This document shows, piece by piece, positions 44,246 to 57,500 of a stretch of 64,000 nucleotides of DNA. Each line of letters opens with the position of its first letter. The stretch's first letter is position 1. The stretch is from Suillus spraguei. Lineage: Eukaryota > Basidiomycota > Agaricomycetes > Boletales > Suillaceae. The position numbers and the translations under genes are program-made. The notes under the pieces were generated by a model that saw only the letters and a program-made list of their open reading frames with translations, was not told the DNA's origin and did no database searches. The stretch spans positions 310,001-374,000 of the forward strand of contig JABCPU010000012.1 of NCBI GenBank assembly GCA_016800925.1, in the 5' to 3' direction.

Positions 44246-44783
44246 GCTGCATTGCCTTTGTATCTGTCGGTCGAACTTTGGGCATGTACTTATGCTGTCG
44301 ACTGAAGGTCTATGTGTATTCTGCAGATTGCGTACAATACATGATTACCTTCTTGCACTTCATCTGTTTTGTTCTGCTACTTAATAAACTCACTCCCGTA
44401 AAACAGTTTAGGGCTGCGTGAAGATTTCATTCGCTACGTTTACACAATCTCCTCCCATTGCTACTACACTCTCTACTATAGAATTGTCCCGTTTACTTCC
44501 TGCGGGATAAACTGCGAGTCAGAACCTATGATGTGAACTTGAACCACCACTCGACAAGGCTCGTCTAATTTCATCCCCTCTTCTCGTATATCGTAAGTTA
44601 ACCGTCATTACAGTCCACAAATTTGGTAAATAATATGACACATTGCTAACGAACTATGTACAGTGGGATAGTGCGGCCGGCACTACAAAGAGTCCGACGA
44701 CATTTACAGGAATCAGGAAAAAGTTTGGCTGTCAACTTCTTCAACTAGCAAATATCAAATGTCAGAAATAAATATGGATACCA
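44246..44783. other. Convergent intergenic region
   Basis: About 540 bp lies between the 3' ends of the NACHT-WD40 gene and a membrane-protein gene. No feature beyond short chance frames. Confidence 0.5.
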
Positions 44784-47611
44784 TCATATTGCACCTGTCG
44801 AAACATATTTGTCGTCTGAACGGAAGATTAATGGTGCCGGTCGCAGTCGCTTGAATGTTCCAGGAGGGTCGGGTAGTGGCCTTGAAACACTAGAATCCGG
44901 TGCTAGTTGTGGTTTCTGTGGAAGCCCAGTCAACCCTCTTGACAATCCCACATCATTACTGGCGTCCAGCAGCTGGACATGAGGAGGGGAAGTGACCGTC
45001 ATGGACGGAAGTATCAAAGGTCGCATACTACGAGGCACGGCCGACTCTAGGTCTGGATCCGAAGTTTCCCCCTTAAGATTTGGGATAGGTGATAGCCTCA
45101 TCTGCATCGAGAGTTGCGATCGCCTACATCTTGCGGAAGATGATGGCAATCTCGATAGCCTTGTCGCTCCCAAAGGCGACGGACGGAAAGGCGATATGGA
45201 TAAATTGGAGGAAGCTTCCCGGGATCCATGGCTTTCAGCAACGCCAAGATTGAGCGCACTCTCTCCAGCCTCATCCAAAGGCTTGTCTATCATCGCATTC
45301 CTGTGGTCACTAGGAGTTGTTAGATCTACAGCAAATATTTTAAAAATTGCTCAGAAAATTCAAGGATCAAGACTTGCCACCTATGAAAGATGTAATCTCG
45401 TACTGCATTCCGCCAGAATCAAACATGTAAGATCGCCCTGCGTCCGCAGGAAATATCCTGTTGCCTTCCTGATAGGAAGAGTCTGACGTGAGATCAGAAT
45501 GAGGAGAGCTAGGCATATCTGCCAAGGCTGCAGGAATTCTTGGCAGCGGAAGCCCAAGAGTGTCGGAAATTGAGTCTTGACCTAACCGAAGACGGGCGCG
45601 ACGGTCTTCTTTCGATCGTAATTTAGCAGCCGGTACGGGTGCAGGAAGAGAAGCGGGCCAAGAGGCCAACCATGGCGGAGAGGGGAAGCTACTTAAAGAG
45701 ATGTCGGACAACGTCCGTGCGCCAATGGAGGAGGACTGACTTAATTGCTCGGCCTGGTTCGAATTGCTTCTTGGAGATGAAGGGGAGCTTGGAGAAGTGG
45801 AAGTCGGGGTGTGGGAAATTGGAGAACTTGGAGAAAATAATCGCAGCGTTGCGATTGTTTTATCTAGCTCGATTTGCAGTTTTAGCAATTCTTCAAGTGA
45901 TCTGTTGGACGAATGTTGCCTGCTAGGAACTTGTTGAGGTCGAGGAGTGAAACCCTTGATCGCGTAGATAGGCGAATGTTGAGCTGGAGGATCTGGAGGA
46001 GCAGTCATGATAACGGTGGCACCATTTTCATTGGAGGATGTTGTAGTCGGCGGAATAGTAATAAGAGACATCGTCTGCAACTTCAGAGGATGAGAGCGGG
46101 TGGGTATGTCTGCACGAGCTGCATGGCAAATTTGACCACTGCTCACTAAGCCATTCCTAGATCCGGTGCCCGTAGAATGGGCATCGGACATGGATAACCT
46201 GAGGAGTTGGGAACAGAATCATTCACAATGTCTCTCCATTCTGTGGACGCCCTGTCCGTGATAGAAGCGGGGGAAGTCATACTCTGATTTCCAGCGCTGC
46301 CTTGACCTACGTCAGGTAGATCGAGAGCCTCCTTTCCAGCTTCGTTCTGGTCCCATAGTTTGGCTTTCTCCTCATCTTGGTTTGACTGGCCATTGGCCAT
46401 GCTCCAAGGAACCCAGGGAGCATAGCTTACGGTGGCTAGGACAGAATGACGGGCAGGATTTATACTTCTGTTTTGATTTTCAGAACTGAAAATCGTTGTT
46501 ACTCTAGGTGTAGACGCCGCTAGGGGGGAAAGCCTGAATGTTGATTCACGGGCCTGTTCTGGCAGCTTGAATTTCAATAGTGCCGAATCCCTGGTTTTGA
46601 AAATGGCTGGGATCTTTTTGTGACGGAAAAAGTGGAGAATCATCATAAAAACGATCAAGATGCAGAGCTCTACAGCTTGAAGAAGTCGGCCAAGTATTGA
46701 CTCCGTGAATGCGACTGCCAAAAAAATCAGCTAAGCGACGCACGTATGAGCATTTAACTTACACCAAAACAAGTTTCCGACGGAAATGCCAATGTTAAAC
46801 GCTAACGCCAAAATGGGAAACCCATATTCCCTGAAAGTGTGCGATTGAGAGATCGACGAGGTTGGAACGGTGTTGAATAGCAGCTTGAGAAGAAGTAATA
46901 TGGAGACTACGACCTCGAGTGTGACATCTACTGCATAGACCGAGCCATAAATATGGTATCGTCGAATTATGCGCCAAATGACCTGCAAAGCGGTGATAGC
47001 AGGGATGGTGGCTAACAAAGCAACCTTTGCATACCATCCTGAAACACCCCACCGAGCCCAGTTACCGCTGTGGATATTATAATAAGAGCTGAGTGTGAGA
47101 AAGTTGTTCCGTCGATTCTGGAATGAAGGGGACTGGGGTTCTCCGATAGGGGGCTCAGAGACATACAGCCAGTAAAACAGGAAACGTAGGCCGAGGGACA
47201 GGGCAAGCAAAACCTCCCTTGCTGTGATAAATGAGTGTGCAGCGGCCTGGGTCAGGTCACGCATAAGGATTTGTGTCAGGTCAATGACAACAGCTGCGAA
47301 AGAGAGCAACACCGAAAAATAAAGGGAAACGATAGAACTGAATTAATGTCAGCTCTGGACGGTCAAGAAGAATACTATGGCTACTCACAGCGTGAAATGC
47401 CGAATGACGAGAAAGAATGCAGATACTCCAAAAGCTAACATTCCGGCCGAAATGAAGGGGATGTCAGATAATATGAGTTCAACCTTGAAGCACTGATCAG
47501 CTTGGCGAATAAACTATTGGACATTGGACTCACATCGCAGTTATTGTCGCTCGACACGACAGAAGAGACGAGGCTATATCCCAAGTTGCACGTCGAGGAT
47601 GCATCGGACAT
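44784..47611 (-). CDS. Multi-helix membrane protein with a long Ser/Pro-rich cytosolic tail, not recognised
   Basis: ATG 47609-47611 begins MSDASSTCNLGYSLVSSVVS. Hydrophobic segments in order are DIPFISAGMLAFGVSAFFLV, YFSVLLSFAAVVIDLTQIL, REVLLALSLGLRFLFYWLYV, YAKVALLATIPAITALQVIW, VTLEVVVSILLLLKLLF, FGI-type FPILALAFNIGISVGNLFW and LLQAVELCILIVFMMILHFF, so seven helices are likely. A roughly 500-residue polar tail follows, rich in Ser/Pro with a short amphipathic stretch (SLEELLKLQIELDKTIATL), ending at 44784. Introns near 46150-46200 (GTTATC...CTTAG) and 45310-45375 restore frame. The layout (7TM plus disordered tail) resembles the gene at 21917-23962, but I saw no clear sequence similarity. 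No DUF6533 signature. Confidence 0.7.
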
Positions 47612-49320
47612 GGGAGCGAATATGACCAAAGAGGAATGAAATAGCGTGCGTGTCTTTGCCAAGGAAGCGTCGAGGTAAGCCTCTTCGCAGTTGATACCAG
47701 GGAACTAGAAGAACGAGGAGAAGAATTAAAAAGTGAGGTAGTGAGCTAGTATGAAAACCAGCTGGTAGTGTGCGAGTAAGGCTGGGCAAAGACTGATGAT
47801 ATTAAGCATCAAAAACGGCGCCTCTAGCCTAATAAATTTTGAAAGGAATGTTGCTTAGGAGGATCACTGAACCTATTCCAAGTACATGAGGGGGGGCGAA
47901 AAATAAAGATAACGAAGCCACAGTCTATTTTCTGGAGCAAATCCCCTAGGGCAGAGGAATCATTTGCTTGACGACGGGAGAGTCATTGACAATAGCAACG
48001 AACGGATGGCTAATAACAGATGCCAGTGGAACGGGGCCATGTGTAACATGTAGTAACCACCTGTAACAAAGATCTAAACCGTCCAAAAAGGTTAATGAGG
48101 AAATTATGATCAATATCAACCGGTACCAGCCGGCTGCAGATTATATTACATAAGGTATGCTGGTCCTCCTGCCAGGGCTTACCGTATCAGCGAAAATAAA
48201 AATCGAGACCGAGTTCGAAATTACGCAACTGGCTAGGTAATCATACAGATTAATTATCGCAAATATTTCTAACAAGTCTATCTATTGATATTACCTGACG
48301 GTGTCCCTGCACTGTGAGTATTTGTGACTAATCAGAACGCAGGGATTCCCTTAGCGCGTACCCTATGCAAGACCCCGAGGAGTCCAGTCAGTGACGCTGT
48401 CAGTCAGTATCGCACCCGCCCGCTGCTCACTCCTCTGAATATCCATCTACGTCCCGATTCACTTTAATCATTGCCCTCGTTCGACAAAAACTCATCTCCC
48501 CTCGACGTTCGTGTAGCTCAAGAGTCAAATTATACCTTATTTAGGCGCCCACTGTTACACCGCTGGAATCACAAACATACCGTCGCCATCACGCTCAGCC
48601 GGACTCACTCAACTGACACTTCAACTCCGCCGCATATGAAGGATCGTCGACCTTTATCAAGACAGTTATAACACATCATATACGCATCCTAACGTTAAGT
48701 TAGTCTCAATGTGATAAGAATTAAGCACTCGCAGCACGTTGATCGGAAATAAGTCTTAGGAGCGTGCCCATCTCCAAATTTTGAATTTTGAAAAGCGCCC
48801 ATAAGAACCGAAAGCTGGCATCACGTCCCATGCCTCACTTGGCAAGATTGTTCCACAAGAGGAGTACAGAGAACGGGCCAACAACACAAAGGATGAAGAA
48901 GGAAATTTTTGATTGTTTTGGGCTCCTCTATAATCTGAAACACGAATTCCTTGAAACCCAGTCGGACGAGTTTCCTCAGTCCTTAGTTAGGTTCAGCCAA
49001 GGCCAGCTGGTCGTCGCGGCTTTCACAAGCCACGCCCATTTTCCCGAGCAGTCGTAGGTATCACACAGAAAAGAAGGACCAGGCTTGGTATATTGGGTGT
49101 GGGTGAGTAGCAGTGCCAGTAGAGATATCCAGAATATTGGCACAAACATCATCGGAACGCATAGCAAATAAATAATATAAATAATACGACGGGAAACTTT
49201 GCGCGGACCCATGTCTCCTTGAAGTATACTTCAAAACACTATATCAATGCTATCACGAAAGTGAGAATGAATGAATGAAAATTCCCCTGCTCCTTGCAGA
49301 GTACTAGACAACCGTTGACT
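47612..49320. other. Gene-poor intergenic region
   Basis: This 1.7-kb stretch lies between two minus-strand membrane-protein genes. A hydrophobic minus-strand frame at 48976-49212 (YIIYLLCVPMMFVPIFWISL) has no splice partners that I can find. Nothing else is supported. Confidence 0.4.
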
Positions 49321-50944
49321 TTACCAAGCATTACACACTACTGGTGGCCGGTATGTGGAACGGTCCTGGAATGCAATAGAAGTCATACCAATTGCTGCAT
49401 CGGAATCGACCACAAGCTTAGCGTGATATTCTCGGATACTGAGGATTAGGCGGGGTCCTAGCACAAACATCTGCACGACCTGCAAAATCTGAAGCGAGCC
49501 ACTATAAATATCAGCTTGCGTGGAGAATTGGTCCTATAGAAATGATGAATTATGGTCGCATGCAGAGGTAAATGAAAGATTGGCATACCGCTATCGGAGA
49601 GTAATCATAAATGAGCTGAGAGCAAGAAACAACAACAAAGCTACCACGTCCACCATTCAGTGAAAAGGGAGCAATGAATTACAACATGAGCTCACCTCGC
49701 AAAGTAAAGCACGTGAGTTTTCATCAATACCGTAAAACAGTCCCCGATAATCTCTCCTGCCGAATGACATCGCAGTTCACGAAAGTGTTTTACAGCAATC
49801 CAAACTGCGAGACACATTTCACAGATCTCCAACATAATCCCTAGTATCCAAGTAAGGTGATCCAGAAGTAGGACATTTTCCGCCTGGGAGATCGAGCACT
49901 GATAGATGCCGGAGAGAATGAGTTCCTCTGGTAGTTAGCGATCAGATGCATATTTTTTGTCATCCACAATTAAGCGTACCCGCTGAAGTATGCATCGTTG
50001 ACATTATGACTGCCACTCCGCTGACAATGTTGACAGCCAGGAAGGCGACAATGAGAAATATCAGGACCTTTCTGGATCGTAGATACATCGCATACAACCG
50101 AATGGCGATGATAACTATAGTCAAGTCAATATCACTGAAGTCTTGCAAGTGCCAAACTCGCCCCACAACATAGCATATACCGCAACACCGATCCAATCCC
50201 ATACGACGTATACTATAAAGCCTAACAAATCCAGTCAGTGACAATCCTTGTCACACTCAGGATAGGCTCACATCTGTGACAGCATAGTGTAGCAGTCATT
50301 AGTGAACCAAAAAGTTGGTAAAGAACCACGCCCACCCCTACAAGGCATCACAGTTAATTGGGAGGGAATAGTAGCCATCTGTTCAGAAAACTCACTGTAT
50401 CTGTTAGCGAGATGGTCGTAATACAGTCTGTATGCCGTTAGTCAGAAGAAGCAAAGACAGTGAATGTACTAAGGAGACAGACACAGCATTCCCAGGCTAA
50501 TTATGAAAAATAGACGATTAGGATAACACCCATTGTTTAGCCTTGCGAACGTACGCAGCATAAAAGATTCCAAGGTAGCGCACCTGTGATGCCTTGTAGT
50601 CAGCATAACGTGGTAACCGCGACAAACAAGCTACATACGCCGAGATACAGAACTGTCATGAGCGACCAGCGTTGTCTCTGGAATTGAGTGTATTCTCATG
50701 CGTGTTCCTCCGACATGAGACTCTACTCACCCAGACCAATTCTACCTATAAGACCATTATTAGCAAGATGGCTGCCCCGGTCATAGCATCAGCATACCTC
50801 TCGTCCGAACGTGAGTACTAAAAATACTTGTAAGATGTCAGTAGTCCTTTGGATATTATCATGTTCACCCCAATCATACGGCACTACAACGAAGGCGGCA
50901 ACTGTGAAATCACAGCCAATAGATTGAGACATCAGCTTCAACAT
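49321..50944 (-). CDS. DUF6533 seven-helix membrane protein
   Basis: ATG 50942-50944 begins MLKLMSQSIGCDFTVAAFVV. Splicing yields the DUF6533 signature VVPYDWVLTFGREVELVW, then RQRWSLMTVLYLGVRYLGIF. Further exons encode YQLFGSLMTATLCC, FIVYVVWDWIGVAVYAMLW, VIIAIRLYAMYLRSRKVLIF, LIVAFLAVNIVSGVAVIMST, EMCLAVWIAVKHFRELRCHS, IIGDCFTVLMKTHVLYFA, and the characteristic end MFVLGPRLILSIREYHAKLV, DSDAAIGMTSIAFQDRS, with the stop at 49321-49323. At least nine small exons are needed; some middle joins were not checked base by base. DUF6533 proteins are abundant in Agaricomycetes and of unknown function. This copy looks complete, unlike its relative at 36007-37523. Confidence 0.75.
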
Positions 50945-51244
50945 GCGACTGTTTTCTACGAACCTGGAAAATAGCTGGAAAAAATACTTGCGTTGATGAA
51001 CGGCCACCAAGCGGGATCATTTGAGACGATGGTCATATTGGTAGAGAAATGAAGGTGCGGGTGAGAGGCGAATTTAGTGGACTTATTGCGATGACATATA
51101 TACCACCACCCAGCGCTTAGATAGTAACCAAAATGAGATCGAGGGATGATGCATGATATCCATTCAGAGATAAAATTAATGCAGTGATTGAACGCAGATG
51201 TTAGTCGAGTATTCGTATGGGCTGCCGGCAGAAACTTGAATACC

Positions 51245-51362
51245 GTAAAAGATGGAAGGCAAATTGTGTCGGCATGCCAAAGCTGGACCAAAAACAAACC
51301 ATCAAAAATAGGGGAGATTCACCTAATGCAAACTGATAACTCGCACTCCACTCGTGTGCGAG
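51245..51362. repeat. Local duplication, copy 1
   Basis: GTAAAAGATGGAAGGCAAAT (51245 on) matches GTGAAAGATGGAAGGCAAAT at 51971. Similarity continues through CCAAAAATAGGGGAGAT-type and GATAACTC-type blocks to CGTGTGCGAGCA/CGTGCGTGTACAAGCA. Copy 1 has an insertion of about 20 bp relative to copy 2. Confidence 0.6.
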
Positions 51363-51969
51363 CATCTTGAAACTTTTGGTACCCGGGTTGGGTGCGTGTA
51401 TGACCTGACTCATGTCACGTCCTAGTGGAGTTGATTGGTGCTCACAGGTTATCGGTTTGCACAGCCAGAGATCGTCTAGTTGAGAATCATAGTCAATATA
51501 CGATGTGATCGCTGGGTCCAAATAGCACTGAAAGAATAGAGAAAGAAAACTCAAGCACGTTACTATGATCGCATGGTTTGTCCGGAACGTTCTTCAAAGT
51601 TCAAACCATATGGGCTCATCTCGTAATTCAGGCCTCGGCAATACCCACATAACTGAAAGCAGTGATATTCTGTTGGCGTTTGATCAACAAAAGGCTCACC
51701 CCGGCCGTGTCACCATGCACCTCGAGGATTATTCAGGTGAAACACGATGCGAAACTTGGTCCAATAAAGGTCTAGGCGAGGCGGTAACCCGGCGTGGTGT
51801 AGGGATACAACCTGGCTTCTTCGACGATTCAGCACGATTCGACACCAAATCCGATTCTCGACGTCCAAAATCGTTTTCTGAATCGCACCCTGGATCGCTT
51901 CAAAATAGTCCACTCTGACTACCATTGATATGCAGTGAATACAACGACTACACGCGGAAAAGATGGAAC

Positions 51970-52068
51970 GGTGAAAGATGGAAGGCAAATTGTGCCGGCA
52001 TGAACCAAAAATAGGGGAGATCCATACGAAGCAGATAGATAACTCACGTTCTACCCGTGCGTGTACAA
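51970..52068. repeat. Local duplication, copy 2
   Basis: This is the direct partner of the block at 51245-51362, about 725 bp downstream and clearly diverged from it. Confidence 0.6.
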
Positions 52069-52350
52069 GCACTCATCTTAATGTCCACTATCCATGCTCT
52101 CCGCTCCCGTGCCATCTGTCACTTCATGAGCACCTTGGCTCTCTGACTTGGCTACCGAGCTTTCGTATCACAAGGTTGCCTACAATGATAAGTGCAGAAC
52201 CCTTGCTCTGCATCGTGGAGTTGGGCGGTGCTGACAAGTTTTCACAGCAAAAGAAGTCCTAGTTGAGAAACCCTGATTGATACATAGCCAAAATGCGTGC
52301 CATTCTTATACCCCAAGCAGTGAACATGGCAAAATAATATTAATTCGGAG

Positions 52351-52559
52351 GTCGACTTCAAGGGACGTGATGTGGACGTGGATTTGGATTTTCGGAAATG
52401 AAATCAGCAAAGGTAGATTTCGGATCGGTCAAGAGTCGGACCTTCAAACTCCGACGCGGCAAAGTGAAAACGGTATCCGTCGAAGAAACCTGCAAATTGA
52501 CATCGATTCTCGGCTTTTGAGCAGCCAAATCCAAGTCCACACCACGTCCTTAATCGGAC
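52351..52559. mobile_element. MITE-like element with about 35-bp imperfect terminal inverted repeats
   Basis: The left end (52351-52387) contains GGACGTGATGTGGACGTGGA then TTTGG. The right end (52525-52559), read in reverse complement, contains GGACGTGGTGTGGACTTGGA then TTTGG, so 23 of 25 inner bases match. Similarity extends outward (GTCGACTTCAAGG against GTCCGATTAAGG). The roughly 210-bp size and absence of coding capacity suit a non-autonomous DNA transposon. No clear target-site duplication was found at the edges I chose. Confidence 0.5.
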
Positions 52560-54514
52560 TTTGAACACCCCTATTAAATAATTAAATATTAATATCAGAA
52601 TAACTAAATTATTGTTTTTTTCGAGTTTATTACATAGCAACCGACACCGTCTAGCCCTTTATTATTATCATGACCGCATGACTTCTTGTTCTTTAAACTG
52701 TAGATCGGCTCGATGATCAAGCCTAAGCAGCACCCATATCCTAGGACTCTTAATTGTATAAGAAAGGCCGAAGGCAGTAACATTCTGTAACACTGTTGGC
52801 GCCCAATCAAAAAAAAAAGAGATAATAGCTCACCTGTGCCAGATGCACATGGTCCATTCTAAACACGCATAGCTAGAAGTTACTAAAGATCAGAATATAT
52901 ATTTTCGAGACTTTTTTGGGACCTGAGTCAGATTCCGGACCAATTTTTTCTCTCGGTAGCGAAATGCTTGGAAGCGAAGCCCAAGCCAGAAAAACGAAGC
53001 AGAACACTTCCTTATCATCCGCCTCCTAGGATAAGGTCTGTTAGCTAGGGTAAGAGGGAATCCGGCGCGGCAGTTACGGTCCGGCTACCGCTGGTGCCCT
53101 CAACCACGTCGAACCATCAAATAATACTGAGCAAATATACCCAGTGGGAGCAAAAGTTCCGAGGTACGACTACAATCGCGTTCGATGACCAGCCCGGCAA
53201 CCAGTGAGGGTGGTTTTACGGTGGGCTAGTGGATGAAGGTTCAGCTCCCAGACTCATCAGTAGCCTCGAGCACTAAACCCACTCGACCTTAATCGGCCGC
53301 TTCCGTACCGACCAGGAATTTGGCGTCACCGTGCAGAGACGATGCTGGAAATACAGGACGGCATCCGGACAAGTTGGGGTTAACAAGCTTGAGATTCATA
53401 GTAACGTAGAAAAGAAACGGGTGCTCATCATAGACATCGTGCACTACAACACGTTCTTTTGCCTGTACAACTTACCACCACGTCATGGTTCTGACAATAC
53501 GATCAAGACAACCCGTCGCACTGCAGTTAGGCGATCCGGTTGCGCAGCCGCATCTGAATCAGCAACGTAGTATCAACGGCAAGAGCAAGACATGCCACTG
53601 ATATCGTATCGTGCAGCACTGTGCTCGAGTCCAGTGATCTGGCAACACATTGAACTTGCAGCTATGCATCAAATTTGGTTGGGCAATGCTACAGCACCGT
53701 GTTCTGGTCTTGGCAAATCCCAGTATCTCACAAGTGACACGTGGAAAGGGGGATGAATTATGAAGATTAATAGAGCCATCACTGGCATGCACTAGTTATG
53801 ATGGCTCTGCCAGGACGGTTGTCGTGGTCCACTCTAGGGACTGGAGTTTCAAGTCAGCGGCCTGTCACATGCTCCTGTCAACCCTCATTCCTTTTTTCCC
53901 GTCAATATCACAATACTCTACACTACGATGTATCCTTTCGCGATCTTTATGACCACTACGGATTCTATCACTGCTGCGTTATAGCTACGACCTGCGTCAA
54001 TCAGGTATCTGTTTATCGACCGCTGCGCGGACAAAGGGCACGGCGGAGCGCAGTCAGCTGGAATGAACACAAAGCAGGATCAAGCATATGAATAGAGGAG
54101 GTCAACTGGACCCAGATCTCGACACAGGCAAGCTCCAGGAGCCTACATCCTTGGGAATAGTTCTGACGTGGCTGCCGCACCACTTGACAGTCGTCTTGAC
54201 TTCTCTGTGGTACTATGGGTATTAATATCAACAAAGCAGCTCAGCTGGAGGTGTGCTGGTGTCTATTATGCAGTGTCGTGGCGGTTGCTGAAGTTTTCCA
54301 ACCACATGATCATTGGTATCGCACATTCAAATTCGTCACAGTAACTCATAATGAAATAAATCTTCAACTTCATCCCTTCTTGTACGTATGCCCTCGAGTG
54401 TCATTACATGCACATTTCCATGTGAGCCCATGCAAGGGTGTTGTTATCCTAATTACAAGTGATAGATTCCAAGAATCATCGTCCTTTGAGTCCAGACTCC
54501 AGAGTCCAAATGGT

Positions 54515-57500
54515 TTAGACATCAAACGTACTTCCTCCAGTAGTCATCTGCCGAACTAAGAACATCCCTCGACCCTCATCTACACTCTTTCCACTTCTCA
54601 TGCCAATCACGCTCTTGGGTCTGGGGCGAGGTGTAGCAGTGCCCAACTGTTTCGTCGGACTCAAACCGCCGCCGGTCAATTGTCTTGCAAGCGCTGCGTC
54701 ACCGCCACGCAGTCCAGTAAACTGACGTGCAATTGTGGTGGTACCTGTGAACTGGGACTGAACAGCTCTAGATGTGGAGGAGTCACCTCCCATGCTGCGG
54801 CCCGTCAGTGATTGGACCAGTGGTGTGATGGGCCAATCTGCTTGGGGATTTCTCAGATCCAGGGGAAGTAGAAGCTGATTGTCCATGACGTTATGAATAT
54901 ATTAGATTTGAAGATAAACATCGCGTGGACTTACAAGGCATTCCCTACACCAGACACCCCCATTAATATCTCGTTTGGCAGCGGAGTCTAGCTTCTTGCC
55001 GCAACCAGGTTGTGATTTGTCACGTCGGCCTTTGTTCGCTCCCTTACCGCCACACACAAGACAAGACGCATGCCATCTAGAACCTTGAGGACCAGGCACT
55101 ACACCCATCTCCATCGGAGAGACGGATTTGGAACATGCCGGGCATGTCGTTGAACTGCCAAAGCGAGGGGACGTTGTGGATACTGCAGGTGCAGACGGCC
55201 TGGGTGATGGTCTTTCCAGACGAGATGATGAATAGGGATTGGTGGTAGCTGCCATCGAGGCTCGAGTGACGGCCTTTGCGGCGCTTGATGCTGTCGGTCG
55301 TTCGATTCCCCTACGTGATTCTGACGGCGAAGGGGGCGAAGGCAATAAAGGGAATGTAGATGTACCTGAAACAACAGTGGGTCTGACCTGAGCCCTTTCA
55401 GGAGGGGTGCACTACAACTAGTGAGTCGATAGCTCATGTAAATGAATGAACCCGCGATACTGACTTCCACATGACAAGCCCCTCCTTCCCCCCTAGTGAA
55501 GACTGCTTGGCCGATCCCAGACACCTTAAAGGGGCCATCACAAATTACGCATCTGAAACACTCAGGGTGATAAGTCTTCGGTGGCCCTGTAATATTAGCG
55601 TCAGGGACGCTGACAAACTGGCCTGCTGTTCTGCTTGTAGAAAGGGACCCCCCACACTTCGCACATAGTGAATCAGATGCCAAGATAGTAGCAGAAGTAG
55701 AAAATCGATTGAATGCCTGTTTGGCTGGTTTGGGTGTCGGCGTTGCATCAACTTCTTGAGTGTCGTGTTCTGACTTAATGGTGTCGCTAGGTTTGTCGAG
55801 CGAGTAAAGCGTGCTACCATTGCTGAAGACGTCGGCATGGCGCGCTGGTGGACTGAAGGGCATGGGAGAGGACGGAGATGATGCCTCTGTCGTAATGTCT
55901 GATATATCGGACATTAATTCTGGTGTGGACGGAGCCAAGGAGAGGCGTGAAGACGACAGGCTTGAAGTGCTAGCTACACTACGAAGCGCTGGAGAACCAC
56001 GAGACCGTCTCGAGAGTGGAATTCGCGATCCCTCCAGGGGATTGCCGACAGGAGAATTGTTGTAGAAGGAAGGAGAAGACGAGGAACACGTGATGCTCGC
56101 ATTTGTTCGTGAGCCAGGTGACGAAGGTGATTGTGGCAAAAATCGGCTCTTCATCTCTTCAATTGCTTCAGCAGAGGGTCGCCCTGACGAGGGACTGCAT
56201 CCGCTCGTGTCTGTAGTCTCAACTCGTTCACGAATTATTGTGCTAGGTGTCATCCTGCGTTCACCAGCATCAGGACTTCTGGTTTGCCAGAACTCAGGTC
56301 GCGGAGAGCTGTTGCCTGAATCAACGCTGTCAAAAGCAGAGGAAAGCGACCCCATCGGAGAGAATGTTTGGGGCAGCTTCCTCTCCGAAACGCGACCAGG
56401 AATAGGACTTTCTCCCCAACAATTCGCATTGGTATAACGCGACATTGAGGCACTAAGGGCGCTTGGTGTCGGAGGTGCATCTTTGGAAGGTGCACGATTG
56501 AGCACTGCATTTAAACGTGCAGTGAGCTCTTCCATCACGGGGCTGCCTTCTCTACTCTTCATGATTCCAAGTCGCTGTTCTAGTTCATCGATTGCAGGGC
56601 TTCCTTGCCTACTCGTCGAGTCACTGCGGAAGCGGCCTACGTGACTTCGTTCTATTCTCTCTACTCCGGGAGATTTGTGAGGCTTGGAAGACGTACTGTC
56701 CCTCTTCAAGCAACTTTCGAAGCAGTCTGCGCAGGATGGTCGACCTAGCAGATCGACCATAGGAGTGTCGCCAATGTGTTTGTGACAACCGTCACAGCGA
56801 AAGCATCTTTTGTGCCAAACACGGCCCGACGTTTCCACGAAACCGCCCTCGCTCTTCACGATGAGCACTGGGCGATTACACGAAGGGCATTCGCCTTTGG
56901 ATCCACCGTGCTTGACGAAGCATTGTCGGCACAGGAATCGGTCTGTATCTATTGCGGGGGCAGAAGGGTCTGGGTATATAGTCGCATCTGGTGGGAATTC
57001 AGCGGAGCAGATAGCACAGCAATAGGATGCAAGGGATTCTTTGGGCTGAAGGACTGACCCATAAGCTTTGGATAGTTCAGGTGCGTATGGGGAAGGAAGG
57101 ACTCCTGCAGCAGCGGAGATGGTTGTTGGTGATGGGGGGGATTCGTGAGGAATGTTGCTTAATGACACTGAGTGCTTCAGCGGTGAGGCAGGTCGCGATG
57201 TACTTGATCCAATGTGCACAGAGGTGCGGTTCCCGAAAGGAGAAGATATGTCAATTTCTGAGTACTTTCGGGGTCGATATTTCAGGGGTGAAGACGAAGC
57301 ATTTGAGGTAACACTTCCGCTGGCGGTCGGGAAGATAGTGTCGGAGTAAAGTGGTTGTGTGCGGCTGGGAGGTCGAGTCGGAGACCTCTCATGAGAAACG
57401 TAAGTTTGAGACCATCTGTCTGCAGCGGGTTCTTTGGAAGTTGCCCATTGTACTACAGGAGCTGACACCTCGTTTGATATGAGTGGTTTACTGGTGTATG

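Larger units (their letters stand above)
50945..54514. other. Gene-poor region with duplication and MITE-like element
   Basis: This 3.6-kb stretch contains a duplicated block of about 100-120 bp (51245 and 51970), a MITE-like inverted-repeat element (52351-52559) and no gene I can support. Frames at 51201-51554 (minus) and 51710-52072 (minus) share the phrase MPxQFAFHL, reflecting the duplication; they may be relics of a minus-strand gene. A stretch near 53030-53400 is GC-richer than its surroundings but shows no recognisable protein. Confidence 0.45.

Noticed and set aside
48976..49212. Hydrophobic frame as an extra exon of the DUF6533 gene
   Set aside because: The family's normal C-terminal exon already ends at 49321.
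53030..53400. Retrotransposon coding fragment
   Set aside because: GC-richer and locally open, but no reverse transcriptase, integrase or gag motif is visible.
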